Shown here: piece by piece, positions 33,046 through 46,379 of the stretch
How the letters are laid out: the number at the start of each line of letters is the position of its first letter
Position numbering within the stretch: the stretch's first letter is position 1
Assembly: GCA_019916065.1 (NCBI GenBank)
Contig: CM034236.1
Coordinates: forward strand, 49,938,690-50,002,689
Length of the DNA: 64,000 nt
Source of the DNA: Vitellaria paradoxa
Lineage: Eukaryota > Streptophyta > Magnoliopsida > Ericales > Sapotaceae
Direction: 5' to 3'
Position numbers and translations under genes: made by a program
Notes under the pieces: generated by a model
The model's input: only the letters and a program-made list of their open reading frames with translations
What the model was told of the DNA's origin: nothing
The model's database searches: none

Positions 33046-36000
33046 AACATCATTTCTCAGAAGAATACGAAGGATGTTCATGGATTGAATAACAAAATGA
33101 CACGTTTTTTACATTCAAACTCGACCAATTCTCACACACCTTCAACGGAAAATCTGAAAATAATATTTCACAATTCACATTTATCACAAAAGTCTCCAAA
33201 CCAAACTTACAAAGTAACAACAAAATCAATTCATGAAAAAGATAGACAAAATAAGCTCTATCTTTTTCATATCTTCATAATTAAAACTGTAAACAATGAA
33301 ACTGAAAACAAGGAAGGAAAAAAAATAGAAGAAACGTAATTTTCGGTGATTCATATCTTCACATGATTCCCAAAAATAACTTGTGTAACTTAATTATAAA
33401 AATAGAAGGTATTATTGGTATATTAGAAACTATATTTAAAACAAAATCGTGGGATCCACTCAAAAGTATAACCTAATCACAAAATTTTCTACACAAATAT
33501 GACTTAAAAGTAATACTTTTTTTTTGAGTGGCTAATAAGTTTAAAAGATTGTAAAGTATTACTTAAACATAATTTTATATTATTATTGACCTAATATGGA
33601 TGAGGCTTTCACTTGCGAAAAGCCCAATTCCATATGGGCCATAACCACTCGGGGAAGGAGTCAGGGAATCCCAGATTCCCAGCGTTCATGGTTGGCTGCG
33701 TGCGACTCACATCGGACTCAAAGCTAATTTGATTTGTATTGACTGTAAAATTTTGGGAGCTTTAGGAGCCGTAACTTTTAACAAAATATTATTAACTTTT
33801 GATTGATGAGTATTTGATAAATTATTATTTTTTTGTCATTTTTTTTTCCTCAGCTACAGTAACTTATTAACTCAAAAGTTATTAAAAGTTGTCAAAAATA
33901 GTCAAAGATTGCCAAAAATTTTATCAAATACTCAAAAGTTGCTAAAAATTACTACTTGTTTCACAAAACATACAAAAAATTGTAACAAGTAATTTTTGAC
34001 AAAAAAATGCTAAAAATTGTATTTCCCAACGCCCCATTTGTATTCAAAACTAACATATTGGTGTATTTGGAGTTATAAGAATTAATATAAATTTGTAAAA
34101 ATTGTAATATTACATTTTGTATTGTGAATTGAAAATTTCAATTTTGTAAAACTTTATAGAGGTTTATAATGATTTATTAACCTCCAAACACAATCATCAT
34201 CACACATAACTTGTCGGGTTGGGTTTATACCTAAATTTGAGTAGAAATAATGCATGAAAAATCAGGTTTTGTCGGGTTCAAAAAAGATTATGTTGATCCA
34301 AGAATCAAATCGAATTGCTTGTGTAAACAATTTTAAAGCATAGAATTGAACCGAACTCCTTATTAATCAAGATTAACCCGGTTCAAAGGAGTCGAGTACT
34401 TAGAGCCGTTTGAATGATTAAAAATGACAAAAAGTAAAAAAAGTGAGTTATATCGATCACTTTTTAATGTTTGAAAGACTAATTAAAATTTATCAAAATA
34501 ATCCGTTAGAACGGCTTGATTTCACCGTTCCAATGGTTTTGCTAAAAAACCAATACAAAAAGTTGACAAATGTTAAAAAAAGTAAGAAAAAGTGGATAAC
34601 TTTTTACAGTTTTTTTGTAACTTTTTGTAAAAGTTTGTAAAATTTAAATTTTGAAAATAAATGCATGAAAAATAAAAATAACAAAAGTTGGTAAAAATAG
34701 ATAAATATTCATAATTTTTGTAACTTTCGATAATTTTTTTGATCAATCAAACAGGACCTTAAAGATTTCTACCGATTGGGATAATATAGTTGAGTACTAA
34801 AACTACAATATTTTCACCTATTTAAATTCCCAAATTCAAAAAATTATGTCATGACAAATTTGCCTAAAAATATTTCATTCCACATGGATGTAAGTACGAA
34901 GGATTTATAACATATATATATATATATATATATAAGTACGAAGGATTTATAACATATATATATATCAGATTTAGGTCTGCTGAGGGAGTTTTTTGTGACA
35001 CCAAATCATTAGCATTGATATTTCATACTCTTCTTAGACTGAGTTGGTCCCCCAAAACCAACTTTTGGTTTTTAGTAATTTTTTTTACCGAAATTTATTA
35101 TTATTATTTTTTAGAAACTATAGTTTTAGGCACATTAATTACATTCGTTAAAAAATAAAAAGTAAAAAAATTCACATTCCTTTGGATAAAAATTAAAAAA
35201 AAAAACTAATTTTTTCATTACTTTAAAAAAAAAATAGTTAGTTGTTTATCTAAATGAACGTCATTTTTTTTATTTTGATTTTGATTTTTTTTTTTAGGTT
35301 TTTACCAATGCACCTACTTTTGTATCCAAATCAATTTTTTTTTTTAGTATGCCACGTTAATGATTTTCTCCAGGCCCGAGCCTATACACATGTATAGGAA
35401 AATGGTAAATGCATTCTTTCGTTAGTTTTTCTTACTTAATATTACTCTTTTTCATTAAAATTATTGTGGAATGAGGGAAACTAATAGAAGACAGGTCTGA
35501 TCCCAAGGTTTTTAAGGGCCAAAGCTAATTCGAAAAATAAGGCTCTTATTGAAAAATTTTTGTTAAAAATAACAAAATTTTTATTAATCCTAATAAATTA
35601 ATTATTTTTTTGCCCTTAAAAGGTATTAGACAATCATATTTGAATTAAAAAAGACTTATACTCCATCCTAATTATAGAAATTAGTAGAAAACCTCCTTTT
35701 TTGAGCCCTTTTTTTAGAGTCCTCGGCCTCAGCCTTTTGGGCAAGAGCCGAGGGTGAGTCTTATCCAAGGACTAGCTCTCATAGAGGAGTGCAAATATCC
35801 CTCACATATATATTCTTAGTTTCGAGATGCAATCGACTTCAATTGATTCAAACTCTTTAGTCATTTTTTTTTTTTTTTTATGGTTCGATTTATTGCAACC
35901 CCAGCATTTATTAGTGGAAATTTTGAAGAATTAAGTTTAACCCAGAATGGAATTTATGAGATTACAATCTTCCAGTCATACATAAGACTTTGTCGAATTC

Positions 36001-36656
36001 ATATGTAAGGAGTGATTTGAATGCAAAATTTATTGTAATAAAAAGTGTATAAAAATTTGCGGGAGTTAAATGGCCCCTTCATCTCTTTCGTTGATGAGCA
36101 TGATGCTAGTGACATCATCAATATTGATCTGCTTCAGGGCAATAATCGCATGGCCAATAGAGATGTAGTAGATTTTAGAGTAGCTGTAGGGGTGGTTGAG
36201 GGATTGAAGGTCGGGAAAGAGGACAACGAACTTTAGGGGTTTGAATCGATTGTGTGTGTGTGTGTGTGTGTTTTTTTTTATTTATTATTGAAAAATAATT
36301 ATTTACAATATTCATTTGAAAAGTCGGGAGTATATTTGTTTATGCAATAAAAATTTTAATGGAGTTAGGAACGTGATTAATGAAAGAAGATTAGGGTTAA
36401 TAATTTTGTTAAAGCAAGGAAGGTAATTATAAATTTTAAATACTAAAGGATGATAAGTATAATTTAATCGTAAATTTGTATAATTCGGCTGATCAATATA
36501 TGTATATAACACCATGCCGGCTGCCCATAACACCATTGGCTAGTCTTTTATAGATGTAGTGCGATGAACTAATTTCGCAAAAAATCAACCAGCTCAGAAT
36601 AGGACAAACCGACAATTATAAATGAACCAAAATGATACCCCACCCAATATAAATCA
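33046..36656. other. AT-rich intergenic DNA with dispersed repeats
   Basis: Includes a repeat built on GTTACTAAAAATT-like phrases (about 33750-34040, similar to 16615-16810 and 51005-51300). It also has a short repeat at 34072-34195 (TGTATTTGGAGTTATAAG to CCTCCAAACACAA) and a 42-bp duplication with TA repeat near 34892-34975. A TE-like block near 35440-35770 contains GGGCCAAAGC and GTCCTCGGCCTCAGCC. A GT microsatellite lies at 36251-36271. An open frame at 36045-36236 (63 codons, GPFISFVDEHDASDIINIDL) is of balanced composition but unrecognised. Confidence 0.5.
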
Positions 36657-36916
36657 AAGAACATTGCCCCCGTGAGCGTAGCACGATTGATATTCAGGCA
36701 GTAGATTGCACTCAAACATGCAGGTTCGAGTTCTGCTAGTCGCAGTGTGGGAGTTTCACCCTCTTGTGGGGATGGCTCTTTGTGGGCACCAGATACTGAT
36801 CTTCCTGTCTAGAAGGCCGCCGTGTACCGCGATTTACTTCCTCCACCATTTTCTTGAGGCCGGGGGATGGGGGCCCTGAGAGCGAGAGTATCGCCTTTTA
36901 CACCCAAGAACATTGC
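36657..36916 (+). mobile_element. tRNA-derived SINE with 11-bp target duplication
   Basis: The body, 36668-36905 (238 bp), is flanked by AAGAACATTGC on both sides (36657-36667, 36906-36916). The 5' part carries pol III promoter motifs: an A-box-like TAGCACGATTGA (36679-36690) and a B box GGTTCGAGTTC (36723-36733), spaced as in a tRNA gene. A GC-richer non-tRNA body (GTGGGGATGGCTC, GGCCGGGGGATGGGGGCC) ends in CCTTTTA. This is the architecture of plant tRNA-derived SINEs, mobilised by LINE reverse transcriptase. It has no coding capacity. Confidence 0.85.
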
Positions 36917-37120
36917 ACTGGGAAAACCTGCCAATATTGAAAAAGTAATAATTTCCAAAAAAAAATATTGTGGACAATGATGTCCAAAATTAGCAAGCGC
37001 AGATCAGTATCACACAAACCAAATCTAATCGGACAAAAGGAACCGCTTATCAGTCAATCATCCTTACATACACTTTGTCTAAACAATGGGGTCCACTTAA
37101 TTCACCAATTATTAGCTATC

Positions 37121-39333
37121 CTAATCGTACGAAGAAGAAGAAAAAGATGATGATGATGATGATGGGAACTTGTCAAGAGCTTGTAGGACCTCTTTCATGG
37201 TTGGTCTTTTTTGTGGGACATGTGATATACAACTATACCCTAATCTGAATAGTGCCAACAGGGCATCCTCTCTGCCCTCCAGGTCAGCACGGATCGCCAC
37301 GTCAGCCATCCTTAAGACCCGGCTCTTCTCCTCGCCCGCTAACCCGCCCGGCCCAGGGCCCAACTCATCCGAAACAATGACCTTCCCGGATAGCAATTCT
37401 AGCAACATCACCCCAAATGAGAACACATCCCACTTTGAATTGGGCTTGAGGCTCCGGAGGGACTCCGGAGCGTAGTAGGGAGATATGCAGCCCAATGAAC
37501 TTGGGCTTGGGCTAGGTGTGGCCCCCAACGGAGTGTCCTGAAAGCTTTCTCGTGATGCCGTGGACCTTTTGCTGCCGAAGTTCCGGGTTGAGCCACCGGG
37601 CTTGTACCCGCTTTCTCCAGTCACGAGCCTTTCCACCCCGAAATCACCAATTTTGGGCTCCATATCTGAGCCCAGTAAAATATTACTGGGCTTGAGATTT
37701 CCATGCACGTGCTTCTTCTCGTGGATGTAAGATAAGCCCCGAGCCACGCCTCTTGCTATCTTGAGCCGCACCTCCCACGGTAGATGGCACGGTGATGAAC
37801 CCACTTTTCCTGAACAAGTGAACCATAGACAAAAATTTAATAACTTGTATCTAATAAATTACAAGTTATTATATTTTTTATATGAAATATTTAGAACACA
37901 AAAATATATGAAATTATAAATTACCAGTATCACATTATCTTAATTATATTTTTTTATAAAATATTTTAATTAATAATAATATTTTCCCGTGTAGGATAGG
38001 TCTTTTCGATGAGAGTGACCGGCGCAAAATTAGACGGGCTTTTAGATACGTGTATGGCATTGGGCAGATCCGCGTGTGTAACGGTCAAGGTAAAAGCGAG
38101 CATATACGGAGAGGGGTTGACCCGGCGTCCATTTAAAAATGGGGTGCAGTTACAACAACTCCACCGCTGCAACACCTCATCCCATGCACCAGAGAACCGG
38201 AACGGATAGTGACCGACAAGTCGGATTCTAAATTTGGGTACTGACGTAGGAGGCGTCTGATTGATCAAAATCAACCAAAGTTTTAGTCAGACGGGTCTAT
38301 TTAACTAGACAAACTGTATCCTACTCTTAGGTGTAAGTTTGAATTTCCGCCATTACACGATTTTGCGACTTATTGATGCACATGTTGAGGGGTCAATATG
38401 TACGGCACAAACCAAGAGATATTCATTTTTTAGGAATTTGACTTAAAAAGTGAATTTTTTGGGGTCAAATCTTTTTTTCTTTTTCAAAATCAATCAAGGT
38501 TCATAACTTTTATTAATTTTTTGTACTTTTTTTTTCAATTAAATTTTATCATATATCATTTTTACATCAAATTTTTATATTTTTATTGTATTTTTTAATC
38601 AAATTTTTACCGATCAAACACTCTCATGGTAACGTTATTTCAGCGATCAAATGTATGGGAAGCTTCATTTCATCCCTCTAGATTATAATATAAATATATA
38701 AATTTTACTTACCAAAAATATATATATATAAATTTTAGTTAATGAATAAATACGATACAAATATATTAATTTTAAAGTAATACTGTTAATTTGATTGTAA
38801 AATAAATTAATTGTTTAACATTTTTATTAAACTTTAAAATATTTAAATATATACACGAATTATGAATTTAATCGTATTATCCATAATTAAATTATAATAA
38901 AATAACAAAAATTAATAATTTTATTTTTTTTGTAAAATGTCATAATTCAAACATAACATAAAGGTTCCTCCAATCTATTTAGGTCCAGATTAGCTAACAT
39001 CCTTTTCCTAAATTTCAGCCTACACTCATATTCAATTTTACAAAAAATTTAAATCATAAAAATACAGCATCTTCGTATAATTTCTTCAGTAATTCATTTT
39101 AATAAAATTTATGAAAAAATATAAAAGATGTTTAGTTTATTTAAATTCACTAATCTTTATAATTTTTTTATTTTCTTTTAATTAAATTTTACCACGTCTC
39201 ATTTTTATATTAACCTTTTCTATTTTATCCGATAATCAAAGAACAAACCTCATTAACACACGTTCCAGAAGTTCGAAACCCGCGCATGTTAGTACATACC
39301 ATATTAGTTTGCTAAAATACGCACAGAGAGAGG

Positions 39334-39377
<44 letters not shown>

Positions 39378-41037
39378 ACTCACTGTAACGTGCATTGGCG
39401 AGGCTGCCGTTGGGAACGAAGTCGTAGATGACAAGCTTCTCGTCGGCTCCCCAATAGAACCCACGAACGCGAACCAAATTGGGGTGAACCAGCTTCGCGA
39501 TGGCTCGGACCTGGTTCTCGAAGTCTCTGAACCTCTCCACGCTGCCCTCTCCAATCCTCCGAACCGCCAGCGCCGTCCCATCTCCGAGCACCGCCTTGTA
39601 CATTATGGTCGAACCCGTCGCCCCTAGTATATATGCGGAGGCCTTTAGCAGAGTCTCCAGCTCGAGCTCTTTCTCCCCATCGACCGTCACAAGTGCCCCA
39701 CCCTTTTTTTCACGTTGAAGCTGATTGTTCTGACCCTTTTGCCCATCTCCGACGACTTCTTCGTAGTCGGAATCTGTGGTTTCAGAGGACTCCTCCTCGT
39801 CGTATGGTTTCTTTCGCAAGCACGCCAATGCTCTGATACCTTTGGATTCTGCAGACGACGACGAAGAAGATGACCAGTTGTAGTCTTTAGCTTCATTTGG
39901 TTTTGGGCTCTTGGTGTTCGCGACGCTACTCTTCTTTCGCTTCAATCGGTAAACGTATAAGATAATCAGTGCGAGGATCACGACTCCCAAGACGTCTCCG
40001 ACTGCGATTCCGATTATTGTTCCTGCTCTTAGCCTATTTCGACCAGACCCATTTGAGGTTGACCGTGACCCGGTCGGCGGTGATGAATCTATGGTATTGG
40101 GAATGGCTGCGATCGCCGGAGCGGATGTCGGCGCGGATGCATTTGGTGCAGTTGAGATGGTGGAAGGAATTGGGCACGGATTCTTGAGTGGATTGCCGCA
40201 CAATTGAAGGTTTCCAGCGTATGATTTCGCTTCTTGGTTGAGGAAGAGGCTTGTTTGTGGGATTTCTCCGGTGAAGTTGTTGAAGGAGAGATCAATGGTG
40301 GCGTTCGTTGGAATTTGGTTAGCAAATTCCTGGGGAATCTCACCGGAGAGTCTGTTGTACGACACGTCGAAGTACCGAAGGTTGTGGTCGGTGAAGTTTG
40401 ACGGCAGCGACCCATTGATCAGATTCGAGGACAGATCTAAAACTTCAACAGAACCGAAACAGCTAGGAAGAGTACCAGAGAAGTAATTGCTTTTCAGAGA
40501 AATAACAGTCAGATTCCGGAGAGCCGTTAGATTTCCCGGGACATTTCCCGCCAAAGCATTGTCGGAGAGGTTGAGAACCTGGAGGCTGGTTAGTCCAACG
40601 ACGAGCTCAGGCAGCTCGCCAGAGATCATGTTGCTTGACAAGTCAAGGATTTGAACCTCGGAGGCCGTGAAGAGCGACAATGGAATGGACCCGTTGATTG
40701 AATTGCCGGAGAGATTGAGTTCCTGGAGGTGTTGTATCATACCGAGATCGGGCGGTATGGATCCGAGGAGCTGAGAATTTGGGAGTGAGACGCCGGTGAC
40801 GCGAAAGTAGGAATCGGTCATGTCCTGAGCACCGCAGGTAACGCCGTTCCATAAACATGGTGTTTGGTCTTGGTAGTTCCAGCCATCTAACACACCTAGA
40901 GGATCGCTAACGGAGTGCTTGAAAGAGAGCAAGAGAACTCCGTCTGTGTTCAGTCCCAGAGATTGAACCAGAAGCCAAGTAAAGGCAAATGCAAGAATTG
41001 TCCACCGTGAATGAAGATTAAAGCTTTCGGAGGTCAT
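37121..41037 (-). CDS. LRR receptor-like protein kinase, At4g37250/At2g23300 type (atypical kinase)
   Basis: Two exons on the minus strand, 39384-41037 and 37121-37809, joined across a 1574-bp GT..AG intron within codon 552; 780 residues. Signal peptide at about 1-28. An LRR N-cap (DGWNYQDQTPCLWNGVTCG) and about seven LRRs follow (to about 270), with an LCGNPLKNPC cap, a Pro/Ser-rich stalk, one transmembrane helix (about 338-363) and a juxtamembrane part rich in Ser/Asp/Glu. The kinase domain starts near 460 (ELELETLLKASAYILGATGS). The invariant Lys of subdomain II is Arg (LAVRRIG, R493) and the catalytic HRD is HGN (HVHGNLKPSN, 587-594); DFG is kept (607-609). It is probably a plasma-membrane receptor with weak or no phosphotransfer, as is known for many LRR-III-like RLKs. 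The ligand is unknown. The C-terminus ends in a Ser-rich tail. Confidence 0.93.
37985..38250. other. GC-richer island inside the LRR-RLK intron
   Basis: Within the very AT-rich intron, this stretch of about 260 bp is of balanced composition with many CpG. It is open on both strands (minus 37966-38274, 102 codons with GHYPFRFSGAWDEVLQRWSC; plus 38009-38209, 66 codons). I recognise neither product. It could be an inserted gene fragment, an alternative exon or a regulatory block. Confidence 0.4.
39337..39374. repeat. (GA)n microsatellite just inside the LRR-RLK intron
   Basis: A GA run of about 18 units, followed further into the intron by more GA-rich sequence. It starts 10 bp downstream of the exon 1 donor on the minus strand, where it reads as CT. 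Confidence 0.85.
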
Positions 41038-41078
41038 GATGTTTCAGAGAGATCATCACACATCTCTGTCTCTAAAAC

Positions 41079-41119
<41 letters not shown>

Positions 41120-41295
41120 ACTCAGATTTATGAAACAGAGAGCCCCATGTCCATGTAGCAGAAGCTTGTAAATTAAAAAATAAAAAAATAAAAACAGTGA
41201 AGATAACTCACCAAAACCCAATCTTCTTCACAATATGCTATGTTCAGACCTTGTAGCTAATAAAATAACACATCGTTGGAATGAGAAAATAATTT

Positions 41296-41330
<35 letters not shown>

Positions 41331-44300
41331 CCCTTCCTGTGAGCAAAATACAAGAACAGCAGAGTATTAATTTAAGTAATCAGAAACGTCGCGGGGAATA
41401 GCATCTTCGCTAGGGGACACTCAGGTGAAGTTGAGGTCGCAGAACTCTCGCACACATTGACTTTATAAATTCTTGTTTAATAATTGATGCTGTTAAGGTT
41501 TCCCATTTTCTTTAAGGGGAGAGTCGTCGAACTTACTGTAAGGGTGTCGCTAAATGGATTATAATTTTAGTTTTTCATACTTTAAAAATTATTATTTGTT
41601 GTGTGAAAGAATAATATATGAAAAATTAAAAAGAAAGTGTATTTATCTTTTTTTTTTATTTTTTCCTTTAACCTTGTGATAGTCCGTAAATTAAGCATTA
41701 ATAGTCAAACTCGTCATCAAAATTTTAATTTATTCGAACTTGATTTAAATAATTAACAATAGATTCAAGTTTAAAATTTTATATAAGTTCAAGTTTAGCT
41801 CAATCTAATATAATTTAGATTTAAGTTTAACTTATAAGTGATTTAATTAATTAAAACGACATTATTTTAATTTAAAACTTCATAATTTAAAATAAATAAT
41901 TTGACTGAACTAAAATAATATTGTTTTATTAAAATAAAACGGTGTTATTTTAGTGTAAAATATTATAATACATATTATTATTATTATTATTATTATTATT
42001 TGGTTTAATACACTTGATAACTATAATTTAGCTTGAAGTTGAAACTGAGTTATAACAAGAGTTCGAATTCAACTCAGTTTAAGATTACGAATAAAATTTT
42101 TGAAGATCACGAGATATTTGAATCGTGGCCAATACGGAGACTGCACTTCTCCGGGGCGTTTGATTGGCAAAAAAAAAAAAAAAAGATAAAAAGTACAATA
42201 AAAATAGAAAAATATGATATAAAAGTAAAATGTGAAAAATTTTAATTAAAAAAAAATACAAAAAGTAACTAAAATTAATGAATTTTAGTGATTTTTAGTG
42301 GTGCCAAACAAGACCTCCATTTCCTACTGGGGGTGGTCTAAACAAGCAGTGACCATTGAGAGTAAACCTCAACAAGATCTGTGGCTCAAATAGCACTGTC
42401 GATTTCACTTTTTTAAGATTACATTGTTGTTGTATACATACATTTTAATCCTTGTGTCAGATTACTAAACTTTCTATTAATTATTAATTATTATTGGATT
42501 CGCTTTAATAATAATTTTAACAGTTCACGGGACACCGAGAGCATAATTAATGTTGATTTGGGCAAATTTTGGTTCGCAGAAGAGCATTAAAAAAACTGCA
42601 GTCGTAAGACCCAGAATTAACTTGCGAGGCGAAAGGACAAAGAGACTTAATATCCGAAAGTATAGCCAGGGTCCCCAACTGTCTGAAACTTTGTAATGAT
42701 ATTGTTGATGCCGCATCGTGTACCATTGAAAAAAGTAGTTGAAGAAATTGGTACCTATTCATTACAATTGCTAGCAGTGGTGGTGTTCACATGATTGTCG
42801 CAGGTGTCAGTTTTGACATCAGCTTTGCAATAGCATCTCTGCCCTGTGGCATAGGGAGGGGGTTTCATTTTCAGCTAGAGCTCATATTGAACCCAGTAAT
42901 GGAGCGGGAATTCAATGCTGCGAATATTGCAATTAGTTAGGGGTGAGGTTGTATAATTCAATCCGAGTGATCGTTCAACTAGTAAGGTTGCTCCCTAATA
43001 GTTGCTAGTTGCTAGTTAGAATCTTTTATTAAAAGATTTATCCGATCGTTAATTATAGGATCTCAGTTAGTTCGAGTCTCTTTCTAAAAAATCATAAGTA
43101 TTTATTAAGGATTAGTCGAATTAGAGGTAAACTGATTCATATATTCTAAGTATTCCAAAAAATAAATAAATAATTACATAATACGTGATCTTATTCATTG
43201 AATTATCGATTATTTTACTTGAGAATGTCATACTTATTTCTTTATATATGGATGAGAAATAGTTGGTCATAGTGCTTTTTGACTCGTCAATATAGCTTTA
43301 ATTAATATTGAGTAATTTAATCTCTTTTGTCCTTTTCAATGTGAAATTATTAAAATTGCGTTTTTATTGATAAATTTAAAATTGAATAATTTGATACTAA
43401 TTATTCTTAAAAAAATATCTAACTATAATTTTGTTAACTAATTATAATTATTTATTTAACAGAATTTATCACCTTTTTGCTCCAATGTTATTCGAAAAAA
43501 AATATTTTCCTTAAGTCATTATTGAAATCAAGTCATCAAATTAATGACTTCAACTCTATTACAATGTGATAATATGTTTAACTTAAGTATGTAATTAAAA
43601 AATTCACACAACACACTGGACTATACTAAAAAAAAAAAAAAAAAATCTCTTTTATTCACAAGTCAAGGCGGATTAATTCTAGGAGAAGCTTGAGCCATTA
43701 TTTAAGCAAAAATTAATTAAAGGCACAATGAGTTTCACATTCAAATTCTATCGATTGGCATCCGCATGCTTAAACTTATTCGGTTTGTGAATCTTGTGTG
43801 TGTAAGAATGTGCATGAATTGGTTCGGTTTGAATTTGTACCAAACTTATAATTAAGTCGATTTTTATTTGGTTTAAAATATTAAGAGGGTGTTTGGAATA
43901 ATAAAAAGCGAGATAAAGTTAAATAAGTTGTGAATGAGATAAATAGTGGATAACTTCTAGACATTTTCAGAAGTTTTTAAAAATTTTTAAAAATTTATAC
44001 CACGTCAAATGCACCCTAAACTAAAAAATAAATTGTCTGATCGACCTGATCTAATTTTATTGGTTTAGACCCATAACATATTTATAAAACTTTTATATAG
44101 AAGTAAACTAAAAATCGGATAGGTACAAGTCTAGAAATAAGTTAATCCAAAGTCGAACCGAATATTTAATAGAACTAAATCAACTCAACTCCCAAATTAA
44201 TAGAATTGATTCAAGTATTTTCTGTACATTTATGTATGGGGTACATGGTGTGTGCGTGCATGTGCATGAGAATAGAAAAAGAAAAGAATGGGAAGTAACC

Positions 44301-46374
44301 ATGAAGAAATGTGCAAGTGCATTTACTTCATGTTGCATTTATTTTATTTTTTCAATAGCGGGCAAAGACAATGAAGACCACATAGCTACCAAACTTTTGG
44401 CCTATTTATATATACTCCAAAGTCGTTCACAAAATGTAGGCTTTCCCATTGGTTTCACAATATCTCACAGCCGAATTGAGAGTCCCTCAATTACCAAGAG
44501 GGAAGTTTGGTGTAGTTTGCACTTTGCATGTCCATGCGGCTGTCCGGAACAACTCCAATCTCGGCAATTGGTGCTTTTATTAATACCCAAATATGTCACG
44601 ACGAAGCCTTTCGGGCCACACACCGCATGGGAATCCTATTCCATTGTTCACCACCTCTCACACTTTTTCCTCTCTTTTCCACTTTCTAAAATTGTTTGTG
44701 TGGCAGCTTTGTTTCCCTATTTTCTCATCAAATCAATACAAAAGGTTGGGTAAAGCCCCTCTTATAAAGTTAATAAATCCGGATTAAAAGTCCAGAGCCT
44801 GCTTTATTTTTTGGTGGACCATCGGCTTTTGCTTTGATGATCAAGATTAAGAAAGCCTTTGTTGCTTTCTAATTAATCCTAACCAACGAAGGACATCTTG
44901 TTTTGCGTTTCCCGAAATCTCTGTTGTGTTTGGATTAAAAATTTATCTAAAAAAATTAAATAAAATAAAATGATTAGGAATGCAAAATCACTCTTTATAT
45001 TTGATTTGTGATAAAAATTTGAAGAAAAAAGTAAGCAAAATCCTCAATAAATGTTTTTTTTTTATATTTTTTAATCTATTCAAATAAAATAACACATTTT
45101 GGATTTTATTTTTCATTTCTTTTTTCTCATCCATTTCTTTTTTTTTTCTTTTCTCTTCTTTTTGAGTAAATTACATTTTTCTCCTCTTAACATTTAGATA
45201 ATTATATTTAGTAGCCACAATATTTAAAAGTTACGCATGTTTTACCTACCAAAAAAAAAAAAAGTTACGCATGTTTTTCTTATTTTAAAATGTTATTAAC
45301 ATGGATCTATTTTTTTTTTTTATAAAATTAGTCATTAAAACTTAATATAAAATATTAAAATAATTAAATTTTTAATTATTTTTTTATTTTATTCTCATCT
45401 CTCTCACATTTTGTCAGTTTTCTTTACAAAAATATTCAAAATTTTTTTCTTTTTACTTAGTTTTGGCTTTTTTTTGAGATTTTTGCAAAGAAAAATAACA
45501 AAAATGTGAAAGAATGAGGGATAAAATAAGTAAAAACACCTAAAATTTTATTTATTTTAACATTTTTTTGTTAAATTTTAATGGTTGATTTTATTATAAA
45601 ATGGTTAATGTTAACAATATTTCAAAATATAAGAGGCAAGCGTAATTTTAAATGTTGTAGGTGCTAAGTATAATTACTCAGATATTAAGGAGAAAATAGA
45701 TGCAATTTACCTTTTTTTTTTTTTGTTCCCTCTCAAAATTCCCAATCCAAACACACCCTTAGGGCATTCGTATTAGATGCTATAAACTAAACATTTATTC
45801 TTTTCTACTTAAATTAGCGTAGTGATGATAAAAAAATTAAGATGCATAAGATATATTAAATAGAGTAATACTGCATACTTTAATTGCAATTTTACTCCGC
45901 ATTTAGGGTAGTACTATTCACTTCTCCACTATTGTTTTTTTCTTTTTCCTTCCTCCCTCCCCTTCACTCCCCTCTCCCTCTCTCCCTCTCTCTTCTTTCA
46001 CAACAATTATTTTTATTTAAAAAAAATAATTATTTAACCTTTTAAAGTTTTTGTTTGAAAATGTGGGTGTGAATTGTCGTTGAATAAAGAGTCCATAAAA
46101 TAAAAATATATACATGTATATATATATAGATTTTATTATATTATATTTCAAAGATTAATTTTCTATCAAGAAAGACTATTAAAGATGCTCAATAATATGT
46201 TATCCGTGTATAATGCTTACATATGTTTTTGTATAATTAAAGGGATACATACAAAAAAGAACAGATCCACCATGTATTGAAGTTTTAGTCCTTTATGCAT
46301 GTTGAAAGGTAGACAGGAGGCTGGAGGTGGGCATGGAGATGATGCATCTTTCATGGATTGGCTTATATGGAATA
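41038..46374. other. LRR-RLK upstream region and AT-rich intergenic DNA
   Basis: The first 300 bp hold the likely 5' leader with GA (41083-41114) and CT (41299-41330) microsatellites. Beyond, I see AT-rich TE remnants: a MITE-like repeat (about 42140-42320, starts GGGGCGTTTGATTGGC, ends GGTGCCAAACAAGACC). A repeat with GGTTCGGTTTGAA (about 43820-44200) is itself interrupted by a copy of the short dispersed repeat (43888-44029). The open frame 44232-44753 (173 codons) has balanced composition but no recognisable domain or splice partner. A possible MITE spans about 45755-46200. Confidence 0.5.
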
Positions 46375-46379
46375 AAACT

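Noticed and set aside
32190..33339. ORFs of 133, 65 and 139 codons as a repetitive protein gene
   Set aside because: They follow the tandem repeat in shifting frames, break between units and have no start context or domain.
36679..36733. A tRNA gene
   Set aside because: A and B boxes are present, but no cloverleaf with acceptor stem closes, and target duplications flank a longer SINE body.
39312..40858. Several ORFs of 66-108 codons on both strands
   Set aside because: They are shadows of the LRR-RLK first exon in other frames.
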